DNA of 64,000 nt. It comes from Zeugodacus cucurbitae (lineage: Eukaryota; Arthropoda; Insecta; Diptera; Tephritidae). The stretch is from contig NC_071671.1 of the NCBI RefSeq assembly GCF_028554725.1, positions 57,864,501 through 57,928,500 of the forward strand, given 5' to 3'. A model generated the notes under the pieces. The model was given only the letters and a program-made list of their open reading frames with translations, was not told the DNA's origin and did no database searches. The position numbers and the translations under genes were made by a program. Position 1 is the first letter of the stretch, and the number at the start of each line of letters is the position of its first letter. Positions 40,955 through 50,725 of the stretch are shown here, piece after piece.

Positions 40955-41324
40955 TTTAAGGGGTTATATCTAGTTAAGAGTCCTAAAAATGAGGTTTTTC
41001 AAACATTTTTCCTGAGAAAATGTGTAAATTTATTGTTCTAAAAATTTGTATTCGTATTATGGTAACTTTGAGGAGTTTTGAATAATTTCTTATTAATAAA
41101 AATAACAGTTTTTGAAGCTGCAGATCTCCAGGAACCTTTCCCAAAAAAAGGCGTTTTGCGGTGACCCGTACATCTCGTGACAACAATGTTTTGCCAAAGG
41201 GCTTTTTGCTATAATTTTGGCCTTAAATTGTGTATAAAAAATATACAAAAAAACTTTGATTAATCTCTAGAAAAAAATATGTAGTTCAGAAATCTTGGAA
41301 AGAAATCTTGGTCACCGACTTTCA
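40955..41324. repeat. Unclassified interspersed repeat, copy 1
   Basis: Matches 61164-61700 in the same order and orientation: TTTAAGGGG at the left, then CAGG.ACCT..C.AAAAAA followed by TTGCGGTGAC (41156-41165), then GGTCACCGACTTT (41310-41322). No coding capacity was seen. The two copies are clearly diverged, so the element is old. Confidence 0.6.
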
Positions 41325-42557
41325 AAACAATTGATTCCGCAGACCAACTTATTGTAAAACCTTATATATAAGTATCAGTTCTATGGAACTGATTAAATCC
41401 TTTCGACGTTAATAATTGTAGTAAGAGATAGTGAAAAATAATGTTTTAAACGTGTTTGACAGGTTTTAGGTTCATTAATTTTTTATCACTAAAAAGGGAT
41501 GAGTATCCTATTATCTGTATAAATATTTTATAGCAAATAGTATTTTTGGAATATTAATCTGTCGTTTCCGCTAATCTACTCAAATTATAATTAATAATTT
41601 TATTTGAATACTTTGCTATATATATAATTCTACATTTATTTCCAAAAATATATATAAACAATGATTTATTTTCATTTATATCTATGTACATATGTATAAA
41701 CACATATTTATGTGTATATGTACATATATAAATGGGTATAATTGTCATTATTCTTTAAGCTATTAATAATTTATTAACATTTCTTTTTTTAAATCGAAAT
41801 GTTAGGTTCAACTACGTGAGACGGCGCAAATTTAAATTCATGATTGATAACAATAACACCTAAGCCGGGTTCATTTATAAACGAAATTGAGGAATATATT
41901 TGTATATGTATATACATATGTACGTTATTTTTCACTTACATATATATGTATGTACAATGTACATATGTCTTCTATTCATCAATGTTTATACACAAAGTTT
42001 AAATTTTGGTTTATATTTATCAAAATGCGTCAGTATGTATGTATGATTGGGCTTTAAATAATAAAAATATATAGTGTGTCTGTATACAGTCGTTGCTGTT
42101 GAATTTTACGAAGATCCGTTAGCTTCGTAAATACGGATATTTCAATTATTTAAAAAAAAATATAAACCGAATATGCATACTATCCAGATTTTATATGAAT
42201 ATGAATATAGTTGATTGAATGTAGTAGTTGGCGGAACTATATAGTTCTTCTATATGGTCATTAAACAGTAGTTATGAAACCCATTCGTTATAATTGTAAT
42301 CTCTTTCTATTTTTTCTTAACTTGTCATTTGTAATAACTCATATTTGGCAGCTCTGTGTTTCACTTTGACAAACACCTGATTTCTTTGACCAAAACAAAT
42401 CGATTGTTATTACGCGTTTTTCTGGTCTTTTTTCCAATCAGCGCGATAGGCGTGAGAAAGTGTGTATTGAATAATAGTTGAAAATGAAGTAAAAGTTTTC
42501 TTTAAATAATTGAAATAAACTCGGTGCGGTGTATAGGTGTGGCGTATAGTTTTCATC

Positions 42558-43945
42558 ATGGCCATGTTGACGCGTCGTACCTCACCCGGTTCACCGAAAG
42601 CTTTACAACGTTTACAAAACTGCATATCCTTTATCTGGCCGTCTTTGCATGCAGGTACTACTCAAGATCATAGAATACAACGTAAGTCCACACAATTGGA
42701 CAGCATCGATTGTTTAACGAATGAACTAGTTAATCGTAATTCAAAGAAATGGGATGAACTAAGAGACACACTTATTAAGAAAACCAACAAAAGTGAGTTG
42801 AGTGCACACAACTTTAGTGATGGTAGCGATATGGTATCCACAAGTTTCGGTCAGAATGTAAACATTCTCTCTAAAGGTGTTGTTAGCGATCTGCAGGCTA
42901 TACGTTCACCACAATTGGGGCTGGACATACGTTCGTTGTCTCAAGCGCAACTGGACAATTTATTATTATCTACGGTGGAAATAAAAAATAAACCAGATTT
43001 CCTATACCTTATAAGGCAATGCTTACGTCATAAGCAGCTACCATCCAATGAAGTACTATTGGCTTGCCTCAAATACCTCATGCAGTTGTGTCGTTTGCAA
43101 CAGATTGACTCATTGGCAGATTTGTGTAAAATACATAAACATCCACTTGTTAAAACATACGCCAACTTCGCACCGTTCAAAGCGATGGCACTCTGGCGAA
43201 GTGGAAGTGCAGATATCGCTTTAATGACATTACATCGTGGCTATGGCGATTGTATGGAAACGGATGAGGGCAGAAGAATGGCACGTAATGTATTTCGTAC
43301 GATTATTGAGGAGACATTAGTGCAAAAGAGCGATGCTGTCTTAGTGTCGTTGTTGCAAGTGGCACGCTCAATCTATAAAGAACAAAAAGATATTTTCGTG
43401 GTGGCCTGTGTGTGGAAACAGTGCTTTGCTAGTGAATGGTTTTGTGATCAGAAATCCGCAGCGGACCTTTACGAACATTATAAGGAATTGCAACAACTTG
43501 TGGCCAGACGGTATGTTAGTGTGTTTTTCTTTTGTTAATGACAACATTAATTTTCGTTTACAGTTCAAGCTCTCTTTGTTCATCATTTCTACGTGCTAAT
43601 AATGTGGATGCTGTGCATCGACTAATTGAAGCGTTTTTGCAAAATGAGCAACGCGAAGCGTGCGCAAATTGTCTCGGACAATTGTTTAATCACCAATGTG
43701 AGTAATATTCTTTCATGTTTGGAAAAACTTTGTATTCAACTCCTTCTAATTTTACAGATTTGCGTAGTGATTTAAGAGCCTGTGCCGAGATCATCAAATC
43801 CTGCAGTGAGCTCGGAATGCCACTAAGCGAAGTACAAAATGAACAGTTTTTAAGTTTGTTCCTCAATCAGCCGGCAACCACTGCGGCGCGCAATGTCGGT
43901 GGTCATCAATCAAAACCAATTAAAGAGTTTCAGTATAAATTTTGA
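42558..43945 (+). CDS. Helical-repeat protein of unknown function, possibly mitochondrial
   Basis: 424 aa, coding exons 42558-43510, 43564-43697 and 43758-43945, with short GT-AG introns and continuous frame. The start is the first in-frame ATG (MAMLTRRTSPGSPKALQRL). This N-terminus is rich in Arg/Ser/Leu and has no acidic residue until about residue 35, compatible with a mitochondrial presequence. The body is all-alpha, with repeated Leu-rich helices such as LLLACLKYLMQLCRL-type segments and KTYANFAPFKAMALWRSG, recalling TPR/PPR-like solenoids, but no repeat matches a consensus well enough to name. Plus-strand AATAAA sites lie at 44114 and 44122. It converges on the piggyBac-derived gene to the right. 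I do not recognise an ortholog. Confidence 0.88.
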
Positions 43946-44113
43946 AATCACGAAAACAATATACCTACAGGTGATACATTTGTTTATCACCGTGTGAAAC
44001 TTTTTAAAGTAAGCGAAACATATTCAATATTTGTTGTTAAATAGAGCAATGATTCTCTTTACACCTTTCGTAAACTTGCACCTAGATTTAATGGTTCACT
44101 ATTCAAAGTTCTA

Positions 44114-44156
44114 AATAAAGCAATAAATAGTTCAATATTAATTAGTATTATTTATT
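44114..44156. other. Overlapping poly(A) signals of convergent genes
   Basis: Plus-strand AATAAA at 44114-44119 and 44122-44127 serves the helical-repeat gene. Minus-strand AATAAA at 44151-44156 serves the piggyBac-derived gene. The cleavage sites would fall past each other, so the two 3' UTRs should overlap by a few tens of bases. Confidence 0.5.
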
Positions 44157-44226
44157 TATATTTCGCTTTGTATTAATCTATTTCATTTTACGATGTTGAT
44201 AAATACAGTTACATTAAGATCTTTTG

Positions 44227-46074
44227 CTAAGATTCGGGTAGATTAGTAATTCCCATACAATCATTACAACGTGTTATCAAATGCCGGTAGCATAGCGCCC
44301 TTAAACACTGCTGACAGCGCGTACGCGTGTGATATATCGAACATATGGCGCAGCGTTGTCGTCGCTCCATCGTCTTGGACATCAGCACTAAACCCTCGGG
44401 TAACTTTATTTTCTCCAATGGCACAAATCCTTCACATGAATTCTTTTTGGCTTCCTCACAAGCTTTTAGTAACAGTTTTTCGTTGGATTCTCCCAGTATC
44501 TCGCAAATTTGTAGTTTTTGTGTTAGCGTAAGTTTGTTTTTATTTTCCAGTTGTCTTTTTAACTGCATTTGCGTTAGATAAAGCCCCAGATCGCGTTGAA
44601 ATTCACGTTGAGTTGGTGAGCTTTCGTCACAAGACGCGGATAGTCGTAAGAGTATCCAGGCGTTTAAAGCAGCAAAGTTCATAATGTTATGAAATATTAA
44701 TAAAGATATGTTTTGAGGCATATCAGGCAAAGCATAAATAGTACTGAATGTATCGATTGCTTCTTCAAAGTGTTTACAAGAAAACTTATTAAGTTCAAAG
44801 AGGCGTTCTATGGCCACATTTCCAGCTAGACCACAAGAGAGCATAAAAATTGCATCTTCTCCGGCAAGACGTTTTATACAACCGATGTCTGAATACAGTT
44901 TTTGTGCACTCTCTTTTACTAAAAGTGTTTTAGGAATTTCTTCGGATTCTTTTGGCAATGAGCCAACCACTGTCAAACTTCTTTCCAATAGCTTCGATAC
45001 AATTTCCGCGCTTGTATAATTCTCGGGCAAGGTAACATTGCGATTACTCCCCTTAATATCCACTACTAATTGAAGAATGCTCTGTTCGTGTGTTTCCCTA
45101 GTATTTGTTGTTTGTTGTGTTATTAATCCATTACAAACATACAGCGATTTAGAATCGCATAATAGTGTAAGATGCGAGCTGTTTATATCAGGGTACAATT
45201 GAATTGTTTTTTCGTGTACTACGCAATTGCCACTTGGTGCATAATAAGATCGGCAGTTTGTCAGAAATTTTTGCCATATCTCTTCAATATGAATGGAGTT
45301 TTTAAACTTTCGCTTTCCCGAACTCATTGAACTGAATCTCAAACATTTGGTTAAAAATTCAAAACGTTTCCACGTCATAGTGGCTCGAAATATTGAATTT
45401 CCCAACTCAAATGTCCATAGTTCACTTAAAGGACCCGGTTTCGCAGTATTACGAAAAATTCCACAAAGATAATTTAAACCAATCCAAGCGCGTAGTTCTA
45501 TAATATCAGTGGGTTTTTCAAATGCGGACTTTCCTTTATGATTTCGTATTTCTTCGTTAGTACATGTAAGAATAGTGGTTAAAATGCCGTTATCCATTAA
45601 TAATAACCAAGTTTCGAGCGAATTTTTAGCTTTTCTGGCTGGCCCCTTTCCAGTTGGTTGTAGTTGTATATTGGAATTAGTTGTGCTTGCGCGTTTACAT
45701 ATTGCTTTATTTACACTCCAGACACGTCCGCTGGGCGCTTTAAATTCCCTACAAACCTTTGCCCTTTTACTACGACATGGCATTTCTGTTAGCTCAGATG
45801 ATTCATCGTTACTACTCTCTTTCAAAAAGTCGTCATCTTCGTATTCACCTTGAAAGTGCGATGTTAAAAGCTCTTCCTCATTATCATTAAGCGGGTCAAC
45901 ACAATCGTCTTCGAGTTCTTTTTCACTAAAGGACGGCTTCACTTCATCTTGTGAAATGGAATCGCAATGTTCTGCATATTCTGACTCTACTTTAAAAATT
46001 TGTAATGATAGTTTATCAACTTCCTCCTCGGTATTAGTGAGCTTAGTAGGATATTCGTCGGAATTACTCATCAT
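44227..46074 (-). CDS. piggyBac-derived protein A (domesticated transposase-like)
   Basis: Single 615 aa reading frame with no interruption. Acidic N-terminus (1-100), a basic patch (RSKRAK), then the piggyBac DDE core from about residue 150, containing LRAWIGLNYLCGIFRNT (194-210) and ELGNSIFRATMTWKRFEFL. The first catalytic region reads YYAPSGNCVVHEK (278-289), with His where transposases have Asp. The second reads LPENYTS where active enzymes have an Asp-Asn pair, and the third (CKHFEEAIDTF) has no clear catalytic Asp. The C-terminal Cys/His domain is intact (RCAICSIYHTRTRCQQC through HLITRCNDC, 574-606). A 5' leader intron is plausible (donor at 46237, acceptor at 46107). An open frame without catalytic residues suggests a host gene that may bind DNA. 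Confidence 0.88.
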   Translation of the reverse strand: MMSNSDEYPTKLTNTEEEVDKLSLQIFKVESEYAEHCDSISQDEVKPSFSEKELEDDCVDPLNDNEEELLTSHFQGEYEDDDFLKESSNDESSELTEMPCRSKRAKVCREFKAPSGRVWSVNKAICKRASTTNSNIQLQPTGKGPARKAKNSLETWLLLMDNGILTTILTCTNEEIRNHKGKSAFEKPTDIIELRAWIGLNYLCGIFRNTAKPGPLSELWTFELGNSIFRATMTWKRFEFLTKCLRFSSMSSGKRKFKNSIHIEEIWQKFLTNCRSYYAPSGNCVVHEKTIQLYPDINSSHLTLLCDSKSLYVCNGLITQQTTNTRETHEQSILQLVVDIKGSNRNVTLPENYTSAEIVSKLLERSLTVVGSLPKESEEIPKTLLVKESAQKLYSDIGCIKRLAGEDAIFMLSCGLAGNVAIERLFELNKFSCKHFEEAIDTFSTIYALPDMPQNISLLIFHNIMNFAALNAWILLRLSASCDESSPTQREFQRDLGLYLTQMQLKRQLENKNKLTLTQKLQICEILGESNEKLLLKACEEAKKNSCEGFVPLEKIKLPEGLVLMSKTMERRQRCAICSIYHTRTRCQQCLRALCYRHLITRCNDCMGITNLPES

Positions 46075-46334
46075 TTACATTATATTATATCTCTGCTACC
46101 AAAAGGCTACAAGTAGAGAAAAGGGTTAAGCAGCAATTAGCATAGTCTCATTTAATCAAACGTGTTTTATTTTTAATGAATTACTACTTGTGGATTACAC
46201 TTATATGTATACACTTTACACTGCCGCTCTTTCTCACTTGAATAACTACGTTTTCCTTGTTCAAATTACTTGACTTACTTATATAGTAAAATCCAAGTTA
46301 AATCTAAATAAATGCTTAATGCCGCTTGGGGATT

Positions 46335-46385
46335 GTCGATAACAATCAGCTGTTGTGTGGCTCGGGAAAAATCGTTGTTATCGAC
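46335..46385. promoter_or_regulatory. Inverted pair of GTCGATAACAA motifs
   Basis: GTCGATAACAA (46335-46345) and its exact reverse complement TTGTTATCGAC (46375-46385) are separated by 29 bp. They lie between the two piggyBac-derived genes, upstream of gene A. Each contains a CGATA core, the site recognised by the Drosophila insulator protein BEAF-32, which prefers clustered CGATA. The functional link is inference. Confidence 0.4.
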
Positions 46386-46694
46386 TTACTGCTGATTTCA
46401 TTTCCCTCTTTTCATTCCGTTTCCGTATTATGGTCCAAACCGGCATAAAGTGCGCGTTTTACATTGCAGGAAACCATTTTAAATTTAAGTTTACTGATTT
46501 TGTAAGGTGACGCCGTAACCGGGAAACATATATTTATAATTTAAACATTTATTTGAGGCTAATACGAGACGAGAATAAGAATGTATGTATGTATTTTTCG
46601 TTTTAACATTTTATTACATATATTTTTCTATCCATATTAGGATTTAAGGAATTATAAATGTATTTATCAAAAATAATAATACAACTACTATATA

Positions 46695-48620
46695 TTAAGG
46701 GTCGCTATCATTCCGATGTCCCTCATTATCGCTATCACTTATGACTGTCTCTGATTTGTCTAGATCTGCAGTTGTATCTGTCTCCATTTCCGGGACACCT
46801 GTACAATCGCGGCACCGCTGTATAAAATGTTTTTGGCAAAGCGGACGCAAGCACTGTTGGCACCGCGTTTTTGTTTTTCTTGAATTTTTACTCGGACACA
46901 TTCGACAACATAGACGGGTTTTCAAGTTTTTCGGAAATAGTTTAATGCCGTCCGGTATCTTCATTTTGTCCGTTGGTAAGTAGACAAAGTTTGTATCTTT
47001 ATGTGCCTCGGCTGTGACGCTGGCAAATAGTTCTTCAGTGGGTTCACCCAGCACTTCGGAAATTTGCACTTTTTGCGGCAATGTTAGACGATTAGAATTA
47101 AGTTGACGTTTAAGTTGTTGCTGTGTTAGGTATAGACCAAGATGACGTTGAAAGTCTCGTTGTTTTATGCTGTTATCACCATTCGTTGAAAGCACAAAAA
47201 GAATCCATGAATTTAGCAACGCATAGTCTAGTATGTTTTGAAAAAAATTTGGCTGTATATGCACATCATTCTGTGGTATAGCATTTCCTGTGGAGTACAT
47301 ACATCTTGCTTTGTTGTAAGCCTTGCAAGCATCACAGCTTAAGCTGTACAAACGTTCAATTTTTATTGTTTTTGGTATGCCACTAGCCAAAAATATTTCT
47401 GTATCACTTTGACTTATTATTAACGTGATGGGATCAGAGTATAACCTACGCCAAGTATTGTTAAATGCAGAATCTGCTGGCAGCTCTGAAGCATTATTTG
47501 GGAATACTCCTAACACAGACATATCCAATTCCATCAGTTTATTCGTAAGTTCTATAGTAGTGAATTTTGGAGGAAGTACTATATTTCGTCTGCTTCCTGT
47601 TATGTCGGATATTAGTCGTAGCACATCCCGTTCTCTAAAACCACCTTTAGGGTTAAACATCGCATTGCACATATAAAGTGTCTTTGCATCACATAGCATT
47701 AATAATTGCGATTCATCTTTTGAATTTGTTAAATTAATGCTCACTTCGTCAACGGTACAATTACCACTTGGTGCATAATATGAACGAGAATTTACTAAAA
47801 ACTTATTCCATATATCCATTATTGGCTGTGTATTATTTTTCTTTGCTTTCATATCATTTTCACCAAACCTCAAGCATTCGTATATAAACTTAAATCTTTT
47901 TAGTGACATTGTAGCTCTGAAAACAGCATTCCCCAATTCCAGTGACCATAACTCATCCAGTGGTCCATTATGTGTAGCATTACGAAATATGCCACAAAGG
48001 TAATTGAGACCTATCCAAGCGCGGAACTCAACCGCATCGATTAATCGTTGATGTGGCGATTTGACTTTTCTTTGCTTTATTTCTAAGTTGGTGTGGTGTA
48101 CAATTTGAGTAATAATCTGTTCATCAACGAGTAAACTCCACATTTCTAGTATACTGCTTATTGTATGGGCGGGCCCTTTACCTTTAGGTTGTAGCAATTG
48201 TAATGCAGATTGAAAACTTTTATTGTCAAATTTATTCGTTCTTGTCGTGCTCCATAAAAAACCATTGCGACCTTTTAACTCAACTTGTCCACGTTTTCGC
48301 TTGTTAAGATGACTTGTTGCATTGTTTTCATTATCATCACTTTCATCGGTATTTAGAATTTCAGTATCCTGATATGTATATGTGTAGTTATTTTGTGAAG
48401 TAATTTCGACATTATTAAATAAAGGATCGATGCAGGTCTCGGACTCCTCCTTGAAACTTTCACACCTTGGATTTACATCCATTACTGTATCAAATTCTGT
48501 TATATTTTCGGGAATAGATTTCAATACTTTAAGTAATGCATCGCACGACTGATTGTTTGCATCCTCGTCTGAATCATTTGGGTGTTTTATGTTGGCCAGT
48601 ACCTTTGATGAAAAGCTCAT
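46695..48620 (-). CDS. piggyBac-derived protein B (domesticated transposase-like)
   Basis: 641 aa, starting at the ATG after a leader intron. The frame stays open for 25 codons upstream, but those codons lie largely in the predicted intron. Same architecture as protein A: acidic N-terminus, KRKR patch (107-110), FRAWIGLNYLCGIFRNAT (199-216), ELGNAVFRATMSLKRFKF, YYAPSGNCTVDEV (281-293, Asp291 kept), then VLPPKFTT where the second catalytic Asp is lost, and ACKAYNKARC at the third site. The Cys/His domain spans 571-606 (CCRMCPSKNS, RCQQCLRPLCQKHFIQRC). The acidic tail DSDNEGHRNDSDP is absent from A. Similarity to A runs the whole length, so the two are a tandem duplication. No terminal inverted repeats or clear TTAA-flanked ends were found. 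Confidence 0.88.
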   Translation of the reverse strand: MSFSSKVLANIKHPNDSDEDANNQSCDALLKVLKSIPENITEFDTVMDVNPRCESFKEESETCIDPLFNNVEITSQNNYTYTYQDTEILNTDESDDNENNATSHLNKRKRGQVELKGRNGFLWSTTRTNKFDNKSFQSALQLLQPKGKGPAHTISSILEMWSLLVDEQIITQIVHHTNLEIKQRKVKSPHQRLIDAVEFRAWIGLNYLCGIFRNATHNGPLDELWSLELGNAVFRATMSLKRFKFIYECLRFGENDMKAKKNNTQPIMDIWNKFLVNSRSYYAPSGNCTVDEVSINLTNSKDESQLLMLCDAKTLYMCNAMFNPKGGFRERDVLRLISDITGSRRNIVLPPKFTTIELTNKLMELDMSVLGVFPNNASELPADSAFNNTWRRLYSDPITLIISQSDTEIFLASGIPKTIKIERLYSLSCDACKAYNKARCMYSTGNAIPQNDVHIQPNFFQNILDYALLNSWILFVLSTNGDNSIKQRDFQRHLGLYLTQQQLKRQLNSNRLTLPQKVQISEVLGEPTEELFASVTAEAHKDTNFVYLPTDKMKIPDGIKLFPKNLKTRLCCRMCPSKNSRKTKTRCQQCLRPLCQKHFIQRCRDCTGVPEMETDTTADLDKSETVISDSDNEGHRNDSDP

Positions 48621-48630
48621 CTTTGTAGAT

Positions 48631-48699
48631 CTGATATAGATAAATACAACTTTTTGTTTAAAACATATTTCATATGGAGTAAATAAACAAGTCACTTAC
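48631..48699 (-). other. Predicted 69 bp leader intron of piggyBac-derived gene B
   Basis: Reading the minus strand, GTCGT|GTAAGTGAC at 48700/48699 is a near-perfect donor, and TATATCAG at 48638-48631 is an acceptor 10 bp before the ATG at 48620. The size is typical of fly short introns. Splicing would remove the in-frame upstream ATG and fix the start at MSFSSK. Confidence 0.6.
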
Positions 48700-48720
48700 A
48701 CGACCTACACAAAATATAAG

Positions 48721-50725
48721 GGGTTAATTTGATATCCAGGGTTGCAATAGTGTTGAATTAAACTCCAATTGGCGCTTAAATTTCATCGGAATGAATTTAT
48801 TATTTATCAATGGAATAATTTGCTTTATAATTCTTTACAAGAAAAGCTAACTCAATTTATGCAAAATAAATAAAATATGAGTAAAATTGAAGGAAATGTA
48901 ATTTCCACAACCTTTAGAAAATGCATAGCAAAACAAATGGATAATTGCACCTACATCTTTCTCAATTCTTTAGCTACGAATTCGTTACCAAAACGGAATT
49001 GTAAAGGCGCAAAAGCGAAGTGAATTCTGCCTTCGTTCGCTGCTTCGGCTGTCAAATCGGCTCTAGCTAGATGTTCGTTTCGTCTACTATTTGATAGCAT
49101 TTTAGGTATTGAATGGAAACGTTTGTTGTATGGTTAACGCAATCGGTGGGAAATTGTGAAAATTTCGCGAACATATAAATCGAAAATAGATATCAAATTG
49201 AAAAGTGATCTGTAAAATTGAAGACCTAAAATCGTTGTTTTGTGTGTACACAATAACAAAATTTGTGCGTTGAAAATGTCAAATTGACATTTTTGACTAG
49301 TTGACGGACAAAACTTCATTTTTTCTGCTTTGTGAAAAATTATCGGTATTTCGCTGTGTCTACTGCTTCTATTTGACATTCAACGACATTTGAGAGGTAT
49401 GGAATATAGATATTGGTGATGTCAACTTATCCTATGGAACCACACAAGCGCTAAAGAAATTAAATCAAGAAAGTATAAAGCTTTTGGACAATATCATACA
49501 ATTATTGGAATACCGTATTTTGTATTGTAGATATTATAACGTCTCGCCCATCTTGCGCAGAAGTTTGATTAATGTATACCGCACTTCTGACCTATTTTCT
49601 GTATATGTATATTGTGCATAAATGGAAATTGCGTATCTTAACTGAATATAATTATTTATAAACTAAAGCGTGCCTAAATCATATGGAAGTGTTGGGTATA
49701 TTTTTCGGTGGAAGAATATTTCTACCCACTACCTTAACTACACAACCCCATTGGGTGCTAGAACATGCTTATATTTACATCGATATTTGCTCACATATTG
49801 CATTTTTAACCGAGGTATTCCAATGACGTTTCCTTCCAATTGCATTTTTCTATACGTCACTTTCTCACAAATTCTTTTGTTTCCGCCATTTTGACAAAAG
49901 AAACGAAATATCGCTTTTGCTTTTAAATTTTATTCCTCTTCTGCTAATTCTATTTTCGTTCCAATAACACAAAAAGAGGTTGAGGAAATGTGAATATAGC
50001 TGTTTCATTCACACTTTCAATCGGTATGGTGTGAAACGTCATGGAGAACATATATGGCAACTGTCAAACGCGTGCTTCATTTTCGTGGCGTTCAAGTTTA
50101 TTGAAGGGAAAAAGTTTGAAGTTTAATTAGTCAAAAATCGCAGTAGAAATTGACGTTTTGTGGATTTTGTATACAAATGCATGTCAAAAGCCACTGGAGC
50201 CGGTAAACTACTGTAGAAAAAGGCAATTCTAGAGCTATCTAGGAAAACTATTGGATGCATCCAAGCAACTGCTGACTTGCGTTCCCAAAGGCAACTTTGT
50301 TCAAATACATTGATTTTAGAAAAACGCTTAAATCACATTTAAGAGACAAACTCACTTCAACAATCAAATATCAAATAGTAAGCAGACGTTTGGCGGCATA
50401 TTTTAATTTTGACTCTAGAATTGAATATTTCAATTTTGAATTTTGTAAAGCGCTCTGATTTTTGATTCGAATCAATCATTTAAATAGAAAATATATCATT
50501 GTACGTGAAGCAATTTTTTACACGACTTGTAAATGTTTTAACTCGTTTTACATAAGTTTTCAAAGGATATATACAATTTAGAATTCGATTTTGTATCATT
50601 TGCAGATTACGCATTGGCACGTTTCAACAAGCATTAATAAGAAGCTTGCTAATATATGTAAATGATTCTGTAGCATCGATCGTGCTGGTTATAGGAGGAA
50701 ACATTCACAGTTCTAAACGTACAAA
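48721..50725. other. Divergent intergenic region, piggyBac-derived B / TGIF
   Basis: This lies between two divergently transcribed genes, so promoters for both should be here. No coding exon was found. Possible 5' UTR exons of the TGIF gene could not be delimited. Confidence 0.4.

Noticed and set aside
42537..42557. Upstream extension of the helical-repeat protein
   Set aside because: It would begin at GTG; the first in-frame ATG is at 42558 and is a normal eukaryotic start.
44227..48620. Active autonomous piggyBac transposon
   Set aside because: Catalytic acidic residues are lost, no terminal inverted repeats were found, and the two copies have diverged strongly.
48621..48695. 25-residue N-terminal extension of piggyBac-derived protein B
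   Set aside because: These codons lie almost entirely within a well-formed 69 bp leader intron, so they are unlikely to be translated.
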